Both the position numbers and the translations under genes were made by a program. The notes under the pieces are model-generated. The model was not told the origin of the DNA, did no database searches, and worked only from the letters and a program-made list of their open reading frames with translations. Positions 11,457 to 24,544 of a stretch of DNA of 64,000 nt are shown piece after piece. The stretch's first letter is position 1; every line of letters begins with the position of its first letter. Origin of the DNA: Apoda limacodes (lineage: Eukaryota; Arthropoda; Insecta; Lepidoptera; Limacodidae); assembly GCA_946406115.1 (NCBI GenBank), contig OX291558.1, forward strand, positions 20,700,205-20,764,204. Direction: 5' to 3'.

Positions 11457-12300
11457 TCAAAGTGTATAATTATTAAATGACATGAATTTAGACAAAATTT
11501 TGATGACTTTACGTGAATATACATAAGTAAGGAGGCATTTAAGGTTAATAGGACGAGGGATATTACAGGGTAGTAATTCATACAATGATGATGACAGTTT
11601 TGGACATTAAAAAAATATATGATCCATAGTACCCTCGTCCAAGCCACATTCACACAAAGAATTGTCCCTGATCATGAGTTTAGCTAAATGTACCGGAGTA
11701 CAAGCATGACAAAATCGAAGGCGACAAATAGTTGTAGTAAACATTCTATTTGTATCACGATGACGGAAAAACCATGGTTTCGATGGGATATCAAGTTGAA
11801 TGTCACCAAAGTGCTTACCTTTAAGTGTTTTGGAAACTTTCCATATCGAGTCCCAAGATTTTATAATTTGGGGTTTTGTTAAGGTAAGAAGGTCATGAGC
11901 GTATAATTTATGATGTTCTAAGGAGCCAGAGACAATGTCATCCCTAGCACATGAATCAGCAACTTCATTGCCCTGTATCCTAGAATGTCCTGGTATCCAG
12001 GCCAAAACAACATCCATATCTTTACACAGACACTTATATAGGCCTTCTTTTATGTTTAAGATGATTGGAAATGGAGATCTACAACGGAATTGGTTTGCAA
12101 GAATTGCCTGTAGACAGCTTAATGAATCGGACAGAATTAAAGATTTATTAAGGGAATGAGATTCAATCCAATTTATGGCTTCTAATATAGCAATAGATTC
12201 ACCAGTAAAGACAGAACATTCAGCTGGGCACTTGTAATTTAGAATTGTATTAAATTTTGGTATCCAAACTGCTGCCCCACTTTCCATTTTCCGACAATTT
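11457..12300 (-). pseudogene. RNase H domain of a non-LTR retrotransposon, frameshifted
   Basis: The minus strand encodes an RNase H-like domain: 'CTDNSK' near 12310 (first Asp, in another frame), then 'GESIAILEAINW' (Glu), 'LILSDSLSCLQAI' (Asp) and 'AWIPGHSRIQGNEVADSCAR' (final Asp). A zinc-knuckle-like 'CECGLDEGTMDHIF' follows. After a frameshift near 11610 the frame continues 'CPKLSSSLYELLPCNIPRPI' and ends at 11457. This layout fits the C-terminal end of RNase-H-bearing LINEs. At least two frameshifts make it dead. Confidence 0.8.
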
Positions 12301-12880
12301 TGAGTTATCAGTACAAAGAGGAGACCAACCTCGCCAGTCTTTAAACAGTTTTCTTTATAAGGATAAGTTTGCTTGTAAAGTTTGCTTAGTTATACCTAGA
12401 TTCAAATTAACTTTGGGTCAATAATCCATCCACAATAAGAACTAAAAACTGAAAGAAATAAAGAAAAAAAAAAGTACTACGAGGGTCGAAGTCGTGGTTT
12501 TATTCAAGCAACTTTTTTCCGTTAAAATAAATAGTCTTATTTGTTGTACACAATCTACTTTTATATAATTCTCGCAGCACCGTGTCTCTGCAAATTCTGA
12601 ACTATACGTGGGTAGGCCAATTTCAAGTAATATTTTCTTTGTAGGTTTAAAGACGGATATTATAGATATATTTATATTAGTTACCAGCTTACATGTTTGT
12701 AAGATATATACAAAAAGGTTTCCTAACTTACTTATTACAATATTATAAGCAAAACATATTTCCAAATATGAGAGACGACGACGTAACTTATTTATGAATC
12801 TCATTTTGTGTGTTGATAGAGAGCTTACCTCGAAGGAAAACCCTATAAAGGTAAATGATACCATCGCGAAAGGAGTATTA
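12301..12880 (-). pseudogene. Possible upstream RT remnant of the same LINE
   Basis: A minus-strand frame at 12442-12864 is continuous with the RNase H relic in orientation. The segment 'EIGLPTYSSEF...CCENYIKV' resembles the stretch that precedes RNase H in such elements. No catalytic RT motif is visible, so the assignment is weak and rests mostly on position. Confidence 0.3.
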
Positions 12881-14259
12881 AGGTCGTCAAATATGGGTTA
12901 CAAAACATCTTTTACATTTACATAATCTTAAGTCCCTCAGGCGTATTTATCGTTTTATATAATATTTTTTCTCTTGCATGAGGAAGTTTTAAGAAAAATG
13001 TAATTCTATGAGAAATTTTGTAAACAAGTTGCACACAAAGAGATGATTTACATAAATAAGCTATGTAGGTAGGTATCTTCGTCTTCAATGTGATTTTTTG
13101 TCATTGGGATATTCGTCTTAATTTCATTATTGTTAAGTACGAGAAACATTTTTATAATTTTGTAGTTTAGAGGTTTTAGAAAGGTATTTCGTTATACTAG
13201 TATGAAGATCTGTCAAGCACAAGTCAGGCTAACGTACCGAAGCTTCCATACTTTATGAACCTTTTAAAGTTTTTTTTTAATAAAGTACATTCAAATTGAT
13301 AAAAATAAAACAGTTTTTTGCTCTAAAATACACAATATTTTTAAAACTATTTTAACATAACAAATTTTAACATAAAGGGAATCAATCATCGTATGTACCT
13401 ACATTTTTGTATTTTTGAGTTTCGGTCTGCTGGCTAGTATGTTATAAATATATCAACCTATGATTTTGTAGGGTCAAAACTTAGTTTTGACTTTAGTCAG
13501 TAAAATAAAGTTTATTTCATTCAAATTCAACAAAGACTGTTGATGCTAACGCGAGTTATACTGTAGAGCAGCCGAGCAGAAGTAAGAATCAAGATAAATG
13601 AGGATCTAGATCTGCTGACTGAACGGTATAACTACGACTCTAAGCAACCCAATATCACATTTTGCTAGATGCTATGTTGCATCCCCTACTTCTACTCTCC
13701 TTCCCTCTATTTCAAGTCTTTTGGTGCGACGTTGGCTTATAAGACGGTGCAGTGTCTTTTGCCTGTTTTCCTTTTTAGAGTTCCGAAGCCATATGGAAAA
13801 AACGGGAATCTTATAATTTCGTCATGTCCATCAGTCCGTACGTCCGTCCGTCTCTCTGTCCATATTTGGTTTATGGATCAATTTTGATGAGTTTTTAAAA
13901 AAAATAGGTTTTGGAATGTGTAAACAAAACCCGCATTGGTTATCGGTTTGACAAGCAATGGGACCTGCCCAGTGCTCAACTCTACTTCAACTTGCTTACT
14001 CTTCAAACCATATCACTGACTTTAAAGCTTCAGCGAAATTTGCATAATATTTGCTAAAGTTTGGTTTAACTTTTGGTCTAAGATCCCAATGTCGCCAAAC
14101 TTACATAATTTTAGCAAAGCTCATATTTTCACTAGACCTGTGATGACCTAGATTTTTGAATTTTAGTATATACGCTAGGAAGCTAAAGTCCAAAGTGTAA
14201 AAAGTATTTTCAAGCATACGCGATCTAGCTGTGAGTAGAGGTGGAAACAATGTTGCAGC
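12881..14259. other. Noncoding; dispersed-repeat fragment at about 13755-13880
   Basis: The part at 13770-13865 is a minus-oriented piece of the repeat seen at 26217-26692: 'gagttccgaagccatatgg' followed by GTCC-type tetranucleotides. The start of another copy may lie at 13210-13250. The rest shows nothing. Confidence 0.45.
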
Positions 14260-14597
14260 GCGGTTTCGGTAACACGGGTGCCTCGATTGATAGGCTGGAG
14301 AAATTTTTCACCAGATCCGAATCAAAATATAAATACTAATGATTTGTTAAATAGCATGATTGCCACATATCAGTCAGAATGGGCTAACCCTGGGACTGAC
14401 TCACCTTCGGGTTCGAGGCTTACACCGGTCGAAGGGACGACCCCAAGAGCGACAACCCAAGCCAAGGCTCCCCCCGCGGAGAGCCCTTGAACGTTGGGCG
14501 CTACATGGAATGAGACTCCTTCAGAGTCTCGCTTCAAAAGTCCGGTGAAGCAGTAATCGCTGCATCAGCCACACTGTACTAGTCATACAGAAAAAAA
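14260..14597 (+). mobile_element. 3' end of Jockey-type LINE family 3
   Basis: The block from about 14445 ('gacaacccaagccaaggct') through 'cttcagagtctcgc' to a seven-A tail at 14597 matches 49713-49870. Its last part also matches the reverse complement of 9373-9440. The part before 14445 is open in one frame for about 60 codons and could be the very end of the ORF or UTR; I cannot show it is coding. Confidence 0.65.
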
Positions 14598-15290
14598 TGC
14601 GCTAAATACCAACCTACAAATAACAAGTCGATATAATAATAATTCCTGATAAATAGTGATAAGCAAACAAACTAATTTGTTGGTCATCCTGTTGTTCAGC
14701 AAAAGACATTATAGTTATTTGTATTTAGAAAGATAGATATACGCATAAAGACAGGCAGACGGATGGTAATGGGGCCTCAAAATATACCTCAAAGCTCTGA
14801 AATACATATATAACATCACGCCTGTTTCCCACTTGCAACGATCCTTCACACTGCACACTTCTTTTGCTTTCAAAAATGCTTTTATACAAATTTCTGAAAT
14901 AACCAATCCTTAACTTCTCTACCATAACAATATAAAAATCACAGGTGGGTGTATTGATTTTCATTAATTCGTGAACGAAAATTAGTAGAAAGCGGTCGTG
15001 TTTTCTTATGGACTCTGAAACTATGCCTGAAACTTTTGCTAGTTAAAGCTCCTAAGGAACAGAAACTCCATTACAATACTATGTCATTAGCGAACTTCGC
15101 AAATCAGATTCAGATAGTTGAGACTAATTTTCGGTACCAAACATTTAGTTTTTGATTTATCTCTGGTCTACCAATTAAGAAAACATATTATAATATGTAC
15201 GACTTTAGTTTTGATATACATACATTTATATCATTATCTAATACTTTAGGTAACAATGAAAATTAGTCTTTCCTATATAAAGTACTATAT
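14598..15290. other. No gene recognised
   Basis: AT-rich sequence. Two overlapping minus-strand frames at 14715-14964 have no recognisable features. Confidence 0.35.
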
Positions 15291-15576
15291 TTTGCCAAAG
15301 ACTCCGCCCGACTTCGGTTATCGGCGTCAACACCCTTAATTGACTCCTTAATTATACTAGTAAAGACTGCTATAGCTGTAGTTATAATTCGTTTAAGCTC
15401 GGATATAATTATTCCCGTGGGAGCTTTTAGTTTTTTGGGATAAAAAGTAGCCTATGTCCTATTCCAGGACATAACTTATAAGTGTGCCAAGTTTCCCCCT
15501 CGGTCTAGTGTTTGAAGCGTGATTGAGTTACAAGCATCCAAACATTCATACTTCCACATTTACAATATTTGTAGAA
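15291..15576 (-). mobile_element. Helitron-like non-autonomous element, decayed
   Basis: It contains the family blocks in minus orientation: 'ccgcccgacttcggttatcgg', 'attattcccgtgggagctttt', 'gataaaaagtagcctatgt', and 'gcgtgattgagttacaagc'. The terminal CTAG is not preserved. Confidence 0.55.
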
Positions 15577-16072
15577 TATAATATGCACGTATTATCATGC
15601 TCTTTGGTCAAACTTATGTCATTATAGCAAAATGACGGGAAGAATAGCATAATATTATAACTAACTAAGTCTGCAAATATAGTTTGACTTTTTGACTTTG
15701 CAAATAATTTAATTTCTAAATTGTATGCAAACAATTTTATGTTTTCAAAAAATTCAGTCTTTTTATTGAAATGGATTTCTTAGAACACTTTCGAACCGTC
15801 AACTGAATTAACTACAACTAGCTTTACAAACTAATTATAATACTGTTTTATTGCGTGCGTCCAATAGTTCCTCTTTGTAAAATCACAAACAAAAATAATA
15901 TTCTAGTTAATCAACTAATAAATACATTTTTTGTATTAAAACATTTAATAAACAAGATTTACAATGTAAATAGTTTGATTTAAAAAAAAAAAACAAAATT
16001 CAAGTAATATTCCAATTGCCTATTGTTTTTCTCATAACATGGGGAGATGTGATACGTTAAAAGTCTTTAATA
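15577..16072. other. No gene or repeat recognised
   Basis: AT-rich noncoding sequence. Confidence 0.35.
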
Positions 16073-16252
16073 TTTTTTTTATACCACTCAGGTGGCAAAC
16101 CGTATCCTATGAACGCTTGCAACACCAGGGGTATCAGTCGCGTGTTGCCGACCCTTCAGAAATCTTATAACTTCTTTCTTGAAGAATCCCAATCCCAATC
16201 TCCTTTGGAGAAAACCTTGGCAGGGAGCTCATTCGACAACCTAAGCATTCGC
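16073..16252 (-). mobile_element. 3' end of CR1-type LINE family 1, internally deleted
   Basis: From the T run at 16073 it reads into the family 3' UTR and end of ORF and stops near 'ctaagcattcgc'. About 37 bp after 'ggtggcaaac' are missing relative to the intact copy, and a small duplication ('aatcccaatc') is present near 16186. Confidence 0.8.
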
Positions 16253-16422
16253 ATTATTCTGTGACGGGAATTAGAGTAACTACTGAGAATAATTATATAG
16301 ACATATATATTTATATTTTACAAACATGTAAATAAATAAATAGGTATTCATATTCATATTAAAGATATAATAAATTACACATACATGTACATATTCATAT
16401 ATTCATATACAGACATATATTA

Positions 16423-16459
<37 letters not shown>

Positions 16460-18199
16460 CACAAATACATATAAAAATATATAAAAAATAACTATACGTA
16501 AATTAACTTAGATAGGTCCTATCTGATGCAATCCTTGTTTGGCCGATCGATACGAAAGCGAGTGGGTGCATCACACAAATACATATATGCACACACACAC
16601 ATTGGAGCAGACATCGCACACCAGAAAATGGCCCAGCTCCCATCTTACTTTGATTGATAGTTTCCATGGAAATAGATTTTTCTGCAGGACCCATTAAGAA
16701 CCAAAACACAAAGGAAAATTACTTATTTGAAAATAATGAATTTATGGAAAGGATTTGCTTTCAGACTTATTGATATACATACATACTTTGTATAATACAG
16801 GACTAGACACTGTTACTTAAAATACGTCAGACCAGATACCATTTCTTAAAATGTATCCTCTAAGAGAGTTAATTAGTAGAGGAGAGTTTTTAAAATTAGC
16901 ACTAGGCCAGTGACTTAAGTCTCCTTTTCGAAGTAGAGGTCTACGCCCCTGCAGTGGGACGAACAACGACTTAAGCATGGCTGCGCATCAAATAATAGGC
17001 CATTAATGACGCGGACTGTAATCACTGCGTTGCTGGTACTGCAGATGACCAAGTTTGAAGACCTAGACTCCTAGAGCGTAGCTGAGCTAAGCGTCAAGGC
17101 TTGTATAGTGCTAAAAAACCACCTTAAAAGGTCGACTTTGCTCAAAGAAAGTTGTCAAACTAATGATCACATTACAAGCATTTTTGAGTAAAACAGATTA
17201 ACGCATCAATTAAAATACTTTTACAAACACAGTTGTATATGTATAGAAATATTACCTATCAGAAGTTCGACAAATTTGTAATTTGGTTTACTTGTGTAAA
17301 TCGATACAGCTGAAAATGGAACGAGGAAAATTGGGCTCGAACTAATTGAGGTTGGTTTACGAAGTTGGCAAATGACACAGAGCTTTACTAGAATTTCGGT
17401 TCCTTAGAGAATATCAGTACCAGAAATTTTGAACTAGTAAATATGAATAATAATATTAGTGGATCGGTAAAAAGTGTTAAATAACTATTGAATAGCTGAT
17501 TATCTGGTTATGTTATTGTTTTATTATAACTCTGACAAAGTATGGATTAAAATAACATCAAAATGATCCTTAGAGTAGCCCGCTTCATGTAACTTAGTGA
17601 AGATTTACAAAACTTACATTTTTATCCTTAAGTACGAAAATTTTAAATGTAATGTATGTGAATAAGGTTCTGAAGATATACAATTTATTTTTGTACTATA
17701 ATGAAATTCAGCTACTTAAGAATAGGTTAAATACATTGCGTCTCATTTTTTAATCACCTGATATATTTTTTGGAATAGTAAACTTTTTGACAATTAAAAA
17801 TTAAGAATACTCTTTCTTCTTTACACAACTCTATTAATCTGCGAAATACGAATCAAAACCGCTGGCAAAAATAATAAAAGTAAGTTCGGAAGTTTAACAA
17901 CTCAATGAAAAGTAATATATTTACAAATAAGACATGGATTAGTAACAATTAATTGCCCTAACAAAAGTGCAAAAGCTTTTAAAGATAACTGGTTTTTCTT
18001 TTAATTTTAAAATAATGAGACCTTAATAAAAAACAAAATTGAAGTTATGAACGATAAATAACTTTTGCTTCCAGCTAAGCCTGCACCAGATAATGTTATG
18101 GAATTCTTACGGAAACTTCTTGGTTATATGTACATTGTAGGAAGTTTGCTAAAGCTATAGCTATAAAAATCATTATAAATAATGATATAATTAATCTTT
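16253..18199. other. Noncoding; AT dinucleotide run and possible RTE scrap
   Basis: A (TA)n microsatellite lies at about 16424-16455. The stretch around 16920-16970 ('tacgcccctgcagtgggacg') resembles the 3' end of lepidopteran RTE-type repeats. No coding signal is seen elsewhere. Confidence 0.4.
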
Positions 18200-18625
18200 T
18201 TAGGTTGTAACTGAGGTCTGGGAGAAGACTACTCTGAGGGCCGGTGCGCGTCAGCCTTCTAACGACGTCAGCATTGAGGGAGGCCTGGAGTGCTCTGTAC
18301 TCCAAATCCTCGACCTGCTCGGAGTATTCTATACTCCAAATCCTCGGCCTATACGGTAGTTGTGCCTGAGGACCGCTGATCACCGTAACTACGGGGCGAA
18401 CTTCTGCCTAGCATCGTGACAGCCACGTGCGGCATTGCATTGTGCCAGCCACGTGCGGCATAGCATTTTGCGGGTTACTACAGCCTTAGCCGTACACTAC
18501 TCACTACACATTGTTAGGTCACCTAAATTCAGTCCTGTCCGCGTTTACCTACTTTGGCGGAGGAGACCTGCGGGGTGTCCTCGACGTGCAAGATCGCTGA
18601 TCTTTCTTTCTGATAGTTAAGTAGT
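18200..18625 (-). other. GC-rich island with an unassigned open frame
   Basis: The base composition changes sharply from the flanking AT-rich DNA. A minus-strand frame of about 100 codons runs from about 18407 to a stop at 18096. It encodes 'PQAQLPYRPRIWSIEYSEQV' and ends with a hydrophobic stretch ('LIISLFIMIFIAIALANFL') whose sequence lies outside the GC-rich part. Inside it a 40-bp unit carrying 'cgaggatttggagta' is tandemly duplicated. It may be a retroelement or transposon coding remnant; I do not recognise the family. Confidence 0.3.
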
Positions 18626-19476
18626 TCTCTACTATAGTAAAATAGATAGTTATTATTTATATTTATTAAGGGTTAAGAATCGCCTGATTACTACTGACCA
18701 TTAAATATTGTTATTATAAACGTGAAAGAGTATAACATTATAACCTGCCTTACCCTTGAAAAGTATTTTCTTTACTCACCTCTGAACTCGCTCTACCTAA
18801 ATCTCTATCTCCTAAGCATCTAGCCGGTGCATTCGGTAACAATATACTCCTAGTCTATCCTATCTTGTTAAACACCATCTCAAAAGTAATAGGCGGAAAA
18901 AATTTGTTTTGTTGGTGCTTTTTAATTTATAGAGTTCTTGCATAAATACGTACTTACGTTTCAAATTCCCTGCGTGGTGCCATGACGCAAAGCACACCTG
19001 TGTTTAATGGGCTACAGATGTTCGACAAAGGTGATTAATTCCTAATTATTACAATGCTATTTGTTGGTTTGCCCTGAACAGTGGTGAGTTTGGAGTAATA
19101 CCTTTACATACGATTCTTTGTAGCAAATAAAACCAAATATTTAAATGATCCAAAAATTTATTAATACTTACAATCATCTGTTAATGTCATGAAACTATCT
19201 AAGTTTATATTTACAGTTTTATCAAGTATGGATTCTTAATTTACTACGAAGTGTAACTGAACTGTCCAAAAAGTTTTTTGTTTGTAAAATTTTTAAACTT
19301 TACGGAAACATGCGTAGTGCAAAAAATGTGTTAGGTCATTAAACTTAGTTTTGTTTTAATTTTTTAAACATAAGATACATTCATGTTGTAACAGTTTTAC
19401 ATCACTCTGAAGTTAATTGTAAATCACTCTTACATTTGTGATATAAAATAAATTATAATGCCTTTAATTTTTTATA
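18626..19476. other. No gene or repeat recognised
   Basis: AT-rich noncoding sequence. Confidence 0.35.
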
Positions 19477-20109
19477 ACCGACTTCAAAAAAGGAGGAGGT
19501 TCTATTTTGACGGGTATATTTTTTTATGTATGTCTACCGATTTCTCCGTCCATTGTGAACCGTTAAAAAAACTCTTTTTTATTCGAAAGATTATGCTTCT
19601 GAGTTGGTCCCATATGAATGAAGTAGATTTAAAACTTAAAGTTTTGGAGAAAAAAATAATTGATGTTAATTTGGAACTGGTGAACACGCCTTTTATGTTT
19701 TTGATTGTATAAAATTTCGTTACAAGTATGGATGTTTTTAGTATACGAGAAAAAAAACCGTTTGTTACTCAAATGCAAAAAATAAAAACTTATTCACAAC
19801 AAAAAAAAACAACCGGTTACAAAAAAACTAAAAAGGTAAAATTAATTACTTTTGCCAAAAATCTTATCTGAATTACCGTTTGCAGGTGGTGTTATGCAAG
19901 TAAAGAGTGTTAAAAACTGTTTGGAACATAGATACCAAATTCGAACTGTAAATCAGACCTGTCTTTATGCAATTAGTAATTAGAATTCAAAAGAATTTGT
20001 TTCTATTTATTTCAAAGTTTACTTTAACAAAATTAACAGTTTGATTTAACTGCTTAAAATACTAATCTGTACTGACGATCTGAGAATCTTCTGCTTTTTT
20101 GAAGTCGGT
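19477..20109 (+). mobile_element. TIR-bounded non-autonomous element ('accgacttcaaaaaa' family)
   Basis: The left end 'ACCGACTTCAAAAAA' at 19477 and the right end 'TTTTTTGAAGTCGGT' ending at 20109 are inverted repeats of 15 bp. The interior carries 'ggaggaggttct', a 'gaacacgccttttatgtttt' block and an A-rich 'caaccggttac' block that are shared with the element at 62707. The 84-codon open frame inside it is incidental. Transposon superfamily unknown. Confidence 0.65.
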
Positions 20110-21386
20110 AAAAAAACTAACCCTGATTGTATTGTTGTATTTTTGTTGCTTCGGAATATTTGTCTGACTGTTACCTGATGCCATTTCCTCGTAGTTTTTT
20201 GTTTATTTAATTTTGTAAGTAATTGTTAAAAAAAAATGTTTTAAGAAACCTCCTTTTATTGTTGGGTAGTAATGATTTTGTATCATGACGCAATTGTTTC
20301 TTGTTGGTTCGTTGCAATATTATCATGTTAAAAATTATTAACCCTATTTTGACGTAAATTTTTTACCTGGATACAATTTGACACTCAGAACATAAGAACT
20401 GGCGGGCACGAGCAAATTTTGTCTTTCACGTAAAGTTTATGGGTTTGTATGAAATATCTTCCGTTTGCCACGTCGCAACGTGAGCGCACTTTGATATAAA
20501 TCCATAGACTTGATGTGATTTTGTCTTTCACATGAAGTCCATGGGTTTCTGTCCATTTTGACGTAAAAGACAAAATTGTTGAGGGTTTCCTCAAAAGATT
20601 GCGTTTAACAAATTCAACGCAAGTGGAACCTTCAACAATATTTTTTGTTAAATATACAAAAAAATCTGAGTATGGCATGTTTCATAAATAATAAAAAGTT
20701 TTATTAATTTTCTACTGTGCCACTACTTCTTGCGTTCAAATATATTACTATCTATTACGTAACCTATTTTATGATCTTAGGCATTCATGATAACATATTA
20801 TGTGTCATAACTAATAAAATAGGAACTGAAGTTTAAAACAAGATCAATGTAGCTCTTTTTTTTAAGCATAAGTGGTCTTACACAAAAGAAATATAAACCT
20901 GTTCAATAAATTTAAATATTCGTATTTACAATTCACTGGGATAAATGCAATTTTGTAATTAAGATATTAATGCCTAGTGGTAATTTTTTAATCTTTTATT
21001 TATATAAAAGACATTGAACTAGAAACAATAATTTCTAATTAAATGTATTGTAAAACAAATTGAGTTATGAGAATTTAATGAGTATAAAATATGCAACGTT
21101 TATTAAATGGCGGAATATATTATATTGTACTTAGAGAAAATCAGTAGTATTTTCAAAATGGAAACATTTGCACACTTAAAACTTACAAAAAATAATAATC
21201 ATATTTACATACCTGGTATTTTATAACTATAAGATAATAATTTAGTTTTATAATGTAACCAGTCTTTTAGTTTATACTCTACATACTTAATATTAAGCGA
21301 TAGAACAGTCTAAATTCAATTATTTTGTATTCTAAACATATAGATAAGTATTTAGAACGCTACGCAAAGTATCGATTTATTGTTAT
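20110..21386. other. Noncoding; 3' flank of the LRR gene, direct repeat inside
   Basis: Two related blocks, 'gtctttcacgtaaagtttat' (about 20419) and 'gtctttcacatgaagtccat' (about 20523), form a diverged direct repeat about 104 bp apart. On the minus strand AATAAA signals downstream of the LRR stop codon occur near 21382, 21104 and 21000, so the LRR transcript probably ends in this stretch. Confidence 0.45.
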
Positions 21387-21904
21387 TTAATTCCAACACT
21401 TAGTTAATATAATTATTAATCCTAAAGTAATTATCAATCTCTTGTTACAAATTATGTTTGAACTAGAATTTGGTCTCCAGTAAGTCTGATCTTTAGATGA
21501 AAGCATCAAGGAGTCTTCACCTTTTTGTACCAACGCACTTGGGCAAGGTAGCGTTTGTAAGGGAATATCTATTAATGTAACTTGATCGATTGTCTGTGGT
21601 TGCGTTGTAGGTTCTAATTTATATTGTGAATTTGCATCTTCGTATATCTCATCATCGTTACCGTCTTGTTGAAAAGCTTCACTGTTGCTTGCTCCATCCA
21701 GTAATGTTTCAGTTCTAGAGGGCTTGAAGTCTACATCAGTAACAGAAATTTCTACATTTATTTCGTTAGAGTTTTGTTTAATTGTATCTTCTGTTTTAAG
21801 AATACAGGTGACGTCATCGAGAGCAAGACGTAAAGGCTCGCTTTTTGTTTCGTTTCGGAGGGTGTGAATCCATGACAATCGGCAGTCGCAAACTAGATTA
21901 TTAC
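21387..21904 (-). CDS. Connectin-like LRR adhesion protein, last coding exon
   Basis: This exon completes the gene that starts at 27772. The acceptor is the AG at 21905-21906 preceded by a T-rich tract. It enters in phase 1: the last G of the previous exon plus GT gives Gly, then 'NNLVCDCRLSWIHTLRNET', the classic cysteine pattern of an LRR C-terminal cap. An acidic, Ser/Thr-rich linker follows, and the protein ends in 'RLIITLGLIIILTKCWN', a short hydrophobic tail with no cytoplasmic domain, as expected for a GPI-anchor signal. The stop is at 21387-21389. With the upstream exon the coding length is 1572 nt, exactly 524 codons with the stop. A frame beginning inside this exon at a TTG is only its internal part. 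Family resemblance to connectin is from memory. Confidence 0.8.
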
Positions 21905-22248
21905 CTGTAAAAGAAATAAGAGTGTAATCAATTTCTTACGATAGATATAGATTTACATAATAAATTGTTCAAAGAACCGTAGAAAAATAAGAGGTTTTTT
22001 GCAGTTGGAGTTGTATTGAGTTGATGTGTTACCTATATTGTTTTACTTTAAATGGCTGTTTTATGTACTATATGTATGAATCTTCACAGTTTTAATCACC
22101 AGAAAGTGTACGCAGTGGCTGGACACATATCCAGATTATAACACACACTGGTGGGAGTGTGTCAAGCTATTGCCTCTTTCCAATAACCATTTTATTCCTG
22201 TGTAACAGGCATTGTACCAATTGGCAACACTTCTCTTTATACAGTGGA

Positions 22249-22345
22249 TTTTTTATACCACTAAGGTGGCAAACAAGCTTACAATCTGTCTGATTCTAAG
22301 CGGTCACCGTAGCCTATAGCAGCTCACAATATCGCAGGTACCAAG
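22249..22345 (-). mobile_element. Old LINE family 1 copy, left half (interrupted)
   Basis: A minus-oriented 3' end of the family: short T run, 'ataccactaaggtggcaaac', then a diverged 'gtagcctatagcagctcac' block. It stops just before the young plus-strand copy and resumes, about 48 bp further along the family sequence, at 24580. This shows that a single old copy was split by the younger insertion. Confidence 0.75.
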
Positions 22346-22351
22346 TAAAAG

Positions 22352-24544
22352 ACCCGTGGAGGCAGATCTGCTTTAACTCAGAAGATCCTGACGTCTGCGC
22401 AGCCGCAGTCACTGAGACAATCCTTGCTGGTATGGAATGCTATATTCCTAACCCGCGAGTAGCTGCCGGCGTCAAAAAACGACCGTGGTTTAATAGGTCT
22501 TGCAGAAAAGCTAAAATTCTTAAGCAAAATGCATATGAGGCTTGGACCACGGCTCGTTTTAATAAGGATCCGAATATTTCTGAGTTAAAACGCAAATTAA
22601 ATGCTGCCTCGAGGTTCAGTAAGAAAGCAACTGCCAGAGCAAAATTCCAATTCATCGGCAAAATAGGTGGGCGACTTGCGAACTATCCTTCTGGGAGTCG
22701 TGCTTTCTGGTCGCTTGCCAAAGCTGCCGAAGGGAACTTCTGCCAGTCGTCGTTACCACCACTGCGAAAGACCGATGGTGACTTGGCCCATAGTGCTAAA
22801 GAGAAAGCCGATCTACTGGGCAGTCTCTTTGCCTCGAACTCGAATATGAGCGATGAAGGCGCTGTACCACCTACTATACCGTGGTGCGGTAAGTCCATGC
22901 CGGAAATCTCCATAACGCAGCGGGAGGTCAGGCGGGCGTTGCTTTCTCTAGACGTTCATAAGTCGAGTGGGCCAGACGGTATACCAGCAGTGGTGCTTAA
23001 GCAGTGTGCTCCTGAGTTATGTCCTGTACTCACGCGCCTCTTCGCGCTTTCCTACCACACTAGGCAATTTCCGTCTACATGGAAGACTGCGAATGTGCAC
23101 CCGGTGCCCAAAAAGGGCGATAGATCAGATCCATCGAATTACAGGCCTATCGCTATTACCTCTCTCCTCTCTAAGGTGATGGAGCGTGTGATCAACACAC
23201 AGCTTCTAAGATACCTAGAAGTACACGATCTGGTCAGTGACCGTCAATATGGCTTTCGCTACGGTCGCTCGACTGGTGACCTTCTAGTGTATCTCACACA
23301 CCGATGGGCACTAGCCATTGAGAGTCAGGGGGAGGCATTGGCATGTAGCCTGGACATAGCGAAGGCGTTCGATCGGGTCTGGCACCGCGGTCTTCTATCG
23401 AAGTTGCCATCTTACGGAGTGCCCGAGGGTTTGTGCAAATGGGTGGCTAGCTTTTTGTCCGGCAGACGCATACGAACTGTAGTTGACGGTAGTTGCTCTG
23501 ATAGCATGGACATTAATGCTGGTGTCCCGCAAGGCTCTGTGCTGTCTCCTACGCTGTTTCTACTGCATATCAATGACATGTTGGACATCAACAACATACA
23601 TTGCTATGCAGATGACAGTACTGGAGACGCTTTTTACACGGGTCGTGCAAACATCCCTCGTTCCGTTGTGGAGGAAAACCGCGGAGAACTTGTGTCTCAA
23701 ATCGAGACTACACTGTCCCAGGTCTCTGACTGGGGACGGGTAAACTTGGTCCGATTCAACCCTACAAAGACACAAGTGTGCGCGTTCACCGCTAAGAAAA
23801 CTCCATTTACTGTGGTCCCACAATTCCAGAACACTCCCCTCTCCATCTCCAAGAGCATTGGGATCCTTGGTGTTCAGCGATCATCCAGCGATGTTCAGTT
23901 CCGAGATCATTTACAAGATAAGGTAAAGCTGGCGTCCAAAAAACTTGGTGTACTCAACAGAGCGAAGCAGTACTTCACGTCGGGGCAAAGGTTGTTACTT
24001 TACAAGTCGCAAGTTAGGCCCCATATGGAGTACTGCTGCCATCTCTGGGCAGGTGCACCCGGATACCAGCTTGGCCCTTTTGACTCGGTTCAACGACGGG
24101 CTGTGAGAATTGTCGACGATTCCAAACTCACTTGCGGTATCGAGCCCTTAAGTCTGAGGAGAGACTTTGCCTCACTGTGTGTGTTCTACCGCTTGTACAA
24201 TGGGTTGTGTTCTGAGGAATTGTTCGAAATGATGCCCACGGCTACTTTCTACCATCGCACCGCTCGCCATCGGCAGGGAATTCATTCTCACACTTTAGAA
24301 CCTAAATGGTCGCGTACAGTGCGGTTTCAGAGAAACTTCCTCCCGCGAACGCTTAAGTTGTGGAATGAGCTCCCTGCCAAGGTTTTCTGCAAGGACTACA
24401 GTATGAAGTTCTTCAAGAAAGAAGTTATTAGATTTCTGAAGGGTCGGCAACGCGCAAGTGATACCCCTGGTGTTGCAAGCGTCCATAGGCTACGGTGACC
24501 GCTTACCATCAGGCGGGCCGTAAGCTTGTTTGCCACCTTAGTGG

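Noticed and set aside
16424..16455. Possible origin or regulatory AT element
   Set aside because: It is a plain TA dinucleotide microsatellite with no other supporting feature.
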